35,980 nucleotides of DNA from JAYWFX01 sp043778575. Lineage in GTDB: Bacteria; Patescibacteriota; JACMRA01. The stretch is taken from contig JAYWFX010000021.1 in NCBI GenBank assembly GCA_043778575.1, positions 1 to 35,980 of the forward strand, read 5' to 3'. A program made the position numbers and the translations under genes. This document shows positions 32,619 to 35,980 of this stretch, piece after piece. The notes below the pieces were generated by a model, which was not told the DNA's origin, did no database searches, and saw only the letters and a list, made by a program, of their open reading frames with translations. Position 1 is the first letter of the stretch. The number at the start of each line of letters is the position of its first letter.

Positions 32619-35105
32619 ATGCCTATAGTGTTCTCTCAGATACCCAAAATATATGCTTATACTACCAAAGAGCATCAGACAAAAGGCTGGATAAAAATTG
32701 GTCAGACGATTCGAAAATCTGTAGATGTACGTATCAAGGAGCAAACCCAGACCTCGAGTCCAGAAATAGACACTGTGATTATATTATTTCAAACTGAAGC
32801 TATTACCAGTGATGGCAAAATGTTTACAGACCATTTAATTCACAAAATATTAACTGAAAAGGGTATAAAACGATTATCTGGAGAGTGGTTTGAATGCACG
32901 GTTGATGATCTGAGAAATGTGATCTTGGAAATTAAAACTGGGAGGAAACTTGATAGTAGGAAAACGCTTTTTGATTTTGCTTTACGACCAGAACAACAGG
33001 AGGCTGTAGAAATTACCGCAAATTATTTTAGAGAAAACCCTAAGTCAGAAGAGAATAAAGCTCCGCATTTTTTATGGAATGCTAAGATGAGATTTGGAAA
33101 GACATTTACAACCTATAAATTAGCTTTAGAGATGGGTTGGACGAAAATCCTTATTTTGACCTACAAGCCAGTAGTCAGCAGTGCATGGAAAGAAGATTTA
33201 GAAAATCATATTGATTTTGAAGGATGGAAATTCATTGGAAAGACGGATACATTTGATGTTATTGATCAATCAAAACCCTTTGTTTGGTTTGCATCTTTTC
33301 AGGATATTTTAGGACGTGATAAGAGTGGAAATATCAAAGAGAGGCTAGAGGCAGCACATTTGATTGAATGGGATTGTGTAGTTTTAGATGAATACCACTT
33401 TGGGTCATGGAAAGAAAGTGCCAGAGATTTATATGCTGGAGAAACAAATAAAGATTTAGAAAAAGAGTTTGGAGACAGTGAGTTTGATGAGGAAATAATG
33501 CCGTTATCAGTAAATCATTTTTTGTATCTCTCTGGTACTCCGTTTCGAGCAGTCGCGACAGGAGAGTTTTTAGAGGATCAAATTTACAATTGGACGTATG
33601 CAGACGAGCAAAGAGCAAAGAAAAATTGGGATGATACAAATACAGAAAACCCGTACAATATTTTACCTCAAATAATGTTGTTGACATACGAATTGCCTGA
33701 TAAAGTTCGTGAAGTAGCGGTAAAAAGTGACCAAGATGGATTTAGTCTCAATGAGTTTTTCAAGGCCGAAGAGATTGACGGTATAGCCACATTTCATCAT
33801 GAAAATCAAGTTCAACAGTGGTTAAATATTATTCGGGGTCAAGATTTGATTTCTAGCACAGTCGCTGGTCAAGAAAACTACACCCCACCACTGCCATTTA
33901 AAGATCTGAGTTTGTTAGAGCATCTGAATCACACTTTTTGGTTTTTGCCGTCAGTTGCTAGCTGTAAAGCAATGTCTCAACTGATAAACAAAAAAAATAA
34001 TACATTTTATCAAGACTACACTATTATTGTGTGTGCAGGAAACGAAATTGGTACCGGAGAAAAAGCTTTTGAATCAGTTAAAAAATCTATCGGTAGTGGG
34101 TTGAGAACAAAATCAATAACTTTGTCATGCGGTAAATTGACCACAGGAGTAAGCGTTCCACAATGGACTGGTATTTTCTTTTTGAGAGACACATCTACTC
34201 CAGAAACATATTTTCAAGCAAGTTTTAGAGTGCAAACTCCTTGGTATTTAAATCATATCGAGAGTAATTCTAAAGATATTTTAAAGAAAATTTGCTATGT
34301 ATTTGATTTTTCTCCAAACCGTGCTTTGAATTTAATTAGCGAGTATAACACCAGATTGAATTTTAATGATACAACTAAACAAGAAAAAAAAGTACAAGAA
34401 TTTCTCAATTTCCTGCCAGTATTATGCTATGACGGATCTCAGATGGTTGAATTAAACGCTACCCAATTACTGGATATTGCCCTTATTGGTGTAGCAAGTA
34501 GTATGTTAGCAAAACGATGGCAAAGTCCGCAGATGATAAATGTGAGTGATTTTGTTTTAGGAAAATTATTAGAGAATATAGAACTACTAGCATCACTTGA
34601 AAACATAGAAGCATTTAGAAATTTGAGTGACAATATAACCAAAGTAATAACGAGCGAAAAGGACATTAAAAAACTTAAAAAAGAAAATTTATCATTAAAA
34701 GACAGCGAATTACCACAAGAAAAACAAGATGAACAAAAAGAAAATAAGGGAATTAAAAAAGATCTAAAAGAAAAGTTATTGAAATTCATTACTAGAGTCC
34801 CTGTCTTTATGTATCTAACTAACCATAGAGAGGCTACTTTGAAAGAAGTTATTACTGACCTAGAGCCAGATTTATTTACTCGGGTAACTGCATTAAAACT
34901 TAGGGACTTTAGAACATTATGTGAGATTGGCGTATTCAATTCCTCAAATTTAAACTCAGCTATTTTTGCGTTTCGTAGGTATGAAGAAGCAAGTCTAATT
35001 TATATCGGAGGCAAAACACTGCATGACCATGATATTGTTGGCGGATGGGATGTAGAGCTAGAAAGAAATGAGTCAAATCAAGTAATTGACGGAATCGTGG
35101 CTTGA
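32619..35105 (+). CDS. GIY-YIG/T5orf172-like nuclease fused to SF2 (DEAD/DEAH) helicase
   Basis: 828 residues. Residues about 1-100 resemble the T5orf172 subgroup of GIY-YIG nucleases: KIYAYTTKEHQTKGWIKIGQ, an Arg a few residues on, and a late SGEWFEC. The SF2 core follows: RPEQQEAV (near 125), Walker A AKMRFGKTFTTYK (near 156), motif II LDEYHFGS (near 257), motif III SGTPF (near 305), and a second RecA domain with TTGVSVPQW and QASFRVQTPW (motif VI, near 532). A Lys/Glu-rich stretch lies near 685-715. The helicase core resembles those of type I/III restriction enzymes. It begins 2 bases after the OLD gene and ends with TGA. Confidence 0.85.
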   Translation: MPIVFSQIPKIYAYTTKEHQTKGWIKIGQTIRKSVDVRIKEQTQTSSPEIDTVIILFQTEAITSDGKMFTDHLIHKILTEKGIKRLSGEWFECTVDDLRNVILEIKTGRKLDSRKTLFDFALRPEQQEAVEITANYFRENPKSEENKAPHFLWNAKMRFGKTFTTYKLALEMGWTKILILTYKPVVSSAWKEDLENHIDFEGWKFIGKTDTFDVIDQSKPFVWFASFQDILGRDKSGNIKERLEAAHLIEWDCVVLDEYHFGSWKESARDLYAGETNKDLEKEFGDSEFDEEIMPLSVNHFLYLSGTPFRAVATGEFLEDQIYNWTYADEQRAKKNWDDTNTENPYNILPQIMLLTYELPDKVREVAVKSDQDGFSLNEFFKAEEIDGIATFHHENQVQQWLNIIRGQDLISSTVAGQENYTPPLPFKDLSLLEHLNHTFWFLPSVASCKAMSQLINKKNNTFYQDYTIIVCAGNEIGTGEKAFESVKKSIGSGLRTKSITLSCGKLTTGVSVPQWTGIFFLRDTSTPETYFQASFRVQTPWYLNHIESNSKDILKKICYVFDFSPNRALNLISEYNTRLNFNDTTKQEKKVQEFLNFLPVLCYDGSQMVELNATQLLDIALIGVASSMLAKRWQSPQMINVSDFVLGKLLENIELLASLENIEAFRNLSDNITKVITSEKDIKKLKKENLSLKDSELPQEKQDEQKENKGIKKDLKEKLLKFITRVPVFMYLTNHREATLKEVITDLEPDLFTRVTALKLRDFRTLCEIGVFNSSNLNSAIFAFRRYEEASLIYIGGKTLHDHDIVGGWDVELERNESNQVIDGIVA

Positions 35106-35169
35106 GCCAATAGCATGATAAATATTTGTCACTATTATTTTGTAAATACTTTAAAATAAACAAATAAAT

Positions 35170-35574
35170 TCACCAAATCAAACCCTCTAAAATCAGTGTT
35201 GGCACATGTACGAAATCTTTTTTATTATAGGTAACTAGAATTAAATCATGATAGATACAGGTAGACGCAATATACAAATCAGGAGTAATTTTTTCGCCAA
35301 TTTTCCCATTCTTTCTCAAAGACACATATAAATCGCTAGTAATTTGGCTGATTGCTGAGTCAATAGGAATAACAGTATAGAGTCCAAACAAATGAGTTAA
35401 TACATCTAGTTGTTTTTGATTATTTCTCACTTTCACCCCTGATAAAATTTCTGCTTGGTTAATAACTGAGAAGTGGATTTGTGTGTCCAATAGTTCATCA
35501 AAATACCTTGTACAATCATTTCTACCGTTCAGTAAACCAATTAAAATTCCTGTGTCTAACAAATATTTCTTCAT
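35170..35574 (-). CDS. vapC: VapC-type PIN-domain toxin
   Basis: 134 residues, a PIN-domain ribonuclease likely to cleave RNA when freed from its antitoxin. The acidic catalytic residues are visible: Asp7 in LLDTGIL, Glu in AEILSG (near 43), Asp in TPDLYIAST (near 99) and a late YNKKDF. The last motif is normally (T)xNxxDF and is preserved in outline. The start is 9 bases after the antitoxin stop, with AAGGTG upstream of the ATG, one of the few credible Shine-Dalgarno sequences in the window; the pair is therefore probably translated in order. It converges on the helicase gene. Confidence 0.88.
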   Translation of the reverse strand: MKKYLLDTGILIGLLNGRNDCTRYFDELLDTQIHFSVINQAEILSGVKVRNNQKQLDVLTHLFGLYTVIPIDSAISQITSDLYVSLRKNGKIGEKITPDLYIASTCIYHDLILVTYNKKDFVHVPTLILEGLIW

Positions 35575-35583
35575 AGTAGCACC

Positions 35584-35826
35584 TTAGGATCTGTTTGTTT
35601 TTACAAATTGACGGAGTTCATTGGCTTCCGCTTCAGTGATTGGGTTTACCTTTATTTGGTCTGTGATCTGACGGATTTTTGTTTGATACTCTAGTCTTTC
35701 TAATGATTGGATGATCATATCTCTAGCTACTGTACTGACTTTTTGCCCTTTTTTACGAGCGGTGTACCTGGCAAGCTTACTTTTTAGGTCTGGAGATATT
35801 TTTATAGTAAAGTTTATTGATTGCAT
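35584..35826 (-). CDS. vapB: Ribbon-helix-helix antitoxin
   Basis: About 80 residues: an N-terminal strand (NFTIKISPDLK) and two helices (LKSKLARYTARKKG and VSTVARDMIIQSLERLEY) make a ribbon-helix-helix DNA-binding domain, and the acidic C-terminal part (ITEAEANELRQFV) would bind and block the toxin. The open frame extends 19 residues upstream to 35883, but the ATG at 35826 begins exactly where the strand begins and has T at -1. Such antitoxins usually repress their own promoter. The RHH-plus-PIN order and the 9-base gap make a standard VapBC operon. Confidence 0.85.
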   Translation of the reverse strand: MQSINFTIKISPDLKSKLARYTARKKGQKVSTVARDMIIQSLERLEYQTKIRQITDQIKVNPITEAEANELRQFVKTNRS

Positions 35827-35891
35827 AGTAGTACAAAAGTAATACCAAAAAATGTCTTTGTCAACACACTTACTCTCAGACAATCATCTAT

Positions 35892-35980
35892 TTACTCAAA
35901 ACCGACCACGATTACCCCCTCTTTGCCCTCAGTCAAAAATCCGTTTTTCCAGTACAGTCCTAGTTTGCTGAGGTAGCATT
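35892..35980 (-). CDS. Possible 3' end of an unidentified gene, cut by the window edge
   Basis: An open minus-strand frame of 28 complete codons runs from the right edge to a TAA at 35892-35894. The peptide (ending KEGVIVVGFE) alternates charged and hydrophobic residues in a natural-looking way and lies upstream of vapB in the same direction. It is too short to identify, and could be chance. Confidence 0.3.
   Translation of the reverse strand, partial: CYLSKLGLYWKNGFLTEGKEGVIVVGFE

Noticed and set aside
28597..35105. Gabija, BREX, DISARM or classical type III restriction
   Set aside because: No UvrD-type GajB, no PglZ/BrxC, no DrmA/DrmB pair and no Mod/Res signature with PD-(D/E)xK nuclease could be seen; single components resemble these systems but the set does not match.
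28597..35899. Insertion sequence, integrase or prophage delivering the defence island
   Set aside because: No transposase, integrase or phage structural gene, and no direct repeats flanking the region, could be found in the window; neither tRNA gene is adjacent.
1..35980. Recoded UGA (Gly) as in Absconditabacteria/Gracilibacteria
   Set aside because: UGA is the natural stop of the methylase at 30734 and of the helicase at 35105, and all identified proteins are full length with the standard code.
1..35980. CRISPR array
   Set aside because: No regularly spaced direct repeats of 20-40 bases were seen; the TCATCCT words are short and irregular.

Overview
The window is a gene-dense, A+T-rich bacterial segment with about 37 credible protein genes, two tRNA genes and very short spacers. 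It uses the standard bacterial code: UGA ends the main methylase (30734) and the helicase (35105). Most starts lack a Shine-Dalgarno sequence, and most have T directly before the ATG. Compact genes, tRNAs with encoded CCA, infC without rpmI-rplT, and many small divergent membrane proteins suit a Candidate Phyla Radiation (Patescibacteria)-type genome. No phylogenetic marker here fixes the lineage, and a nearly complete shikimate pathway would be unusually rich for that group.

Layout. (1) 45-5184: minus-strand murC, a band-7/SPFH membrane protein and pgi form one run; a divergent coiled-coil membrane protein and two unknown minus-strand proteins follow. (2) 5221-9169: infC, a ComF-like phosphoribosyltransferase, gatB, a YraN-type protein, tRNA-Asn(GTT) and a Dps ferritin. 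(3) 9179-23071: aromatic amino-acid region. A divergent prephenate-dehydratase-like gene, AroQ chorismate mutase, an IlvE-type aminotransferase and aroB form one run. aroD points the other way, then aroC-aroA-aroK-aroE follow, the last three overlapping. DAHP synthase and tyrA are not in the window. (4) 12133-18572, in the middle of the aromatic genes and in the same orientation as aroB: a surface beta-glucan locus with a GH26-like protein lacking both catalytic glutamates, a multi-pass GT-C-like protein, a BcsA-type GT2 synthase and a GH81 endo-beta-1,3-glucanase. (5) 23068-28235: xseB, a membrane-anchored DsbA-like oxidoreductase, tRNA-Arg(GCG), an M23 peptidase with a long coiled coil, lgt, an anchored Thr/Pro-rich protein and cmk.

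(6) 28236-35899: accessory region. A repeat-bearing, G-poor spacer with a perfect hairpin leads into four tightly packed plus-strand genes: a small methylase-like protein without the catalytic NPPF motif, an Eco57I-like adenine methylase, an OLD-family ATPase/TOPRIM nuclease, and an SF2 helicase carrying an N-terminal GIY-YIG/T5orf172-type nuclease domain. I do not recognise this combination as a named defence system; it is the best candidate here for something undescribed. A convergent VapBC-type toxin-antitoxin pair closes the island, and a gene fragment touches the right edge.

How the genes fit together. The aro genes convert DAHP to chorismate, and chorismate mutase, the dehydratase-like protein and the aminotransferase could complete phenylalanine synthesis. 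The GT2/GH81 locus, M23 peptidase, MurC, Lgt and DsbA-like protein belong to the cell envelope. The right-hand island is inferred to defend against foreign DNA.
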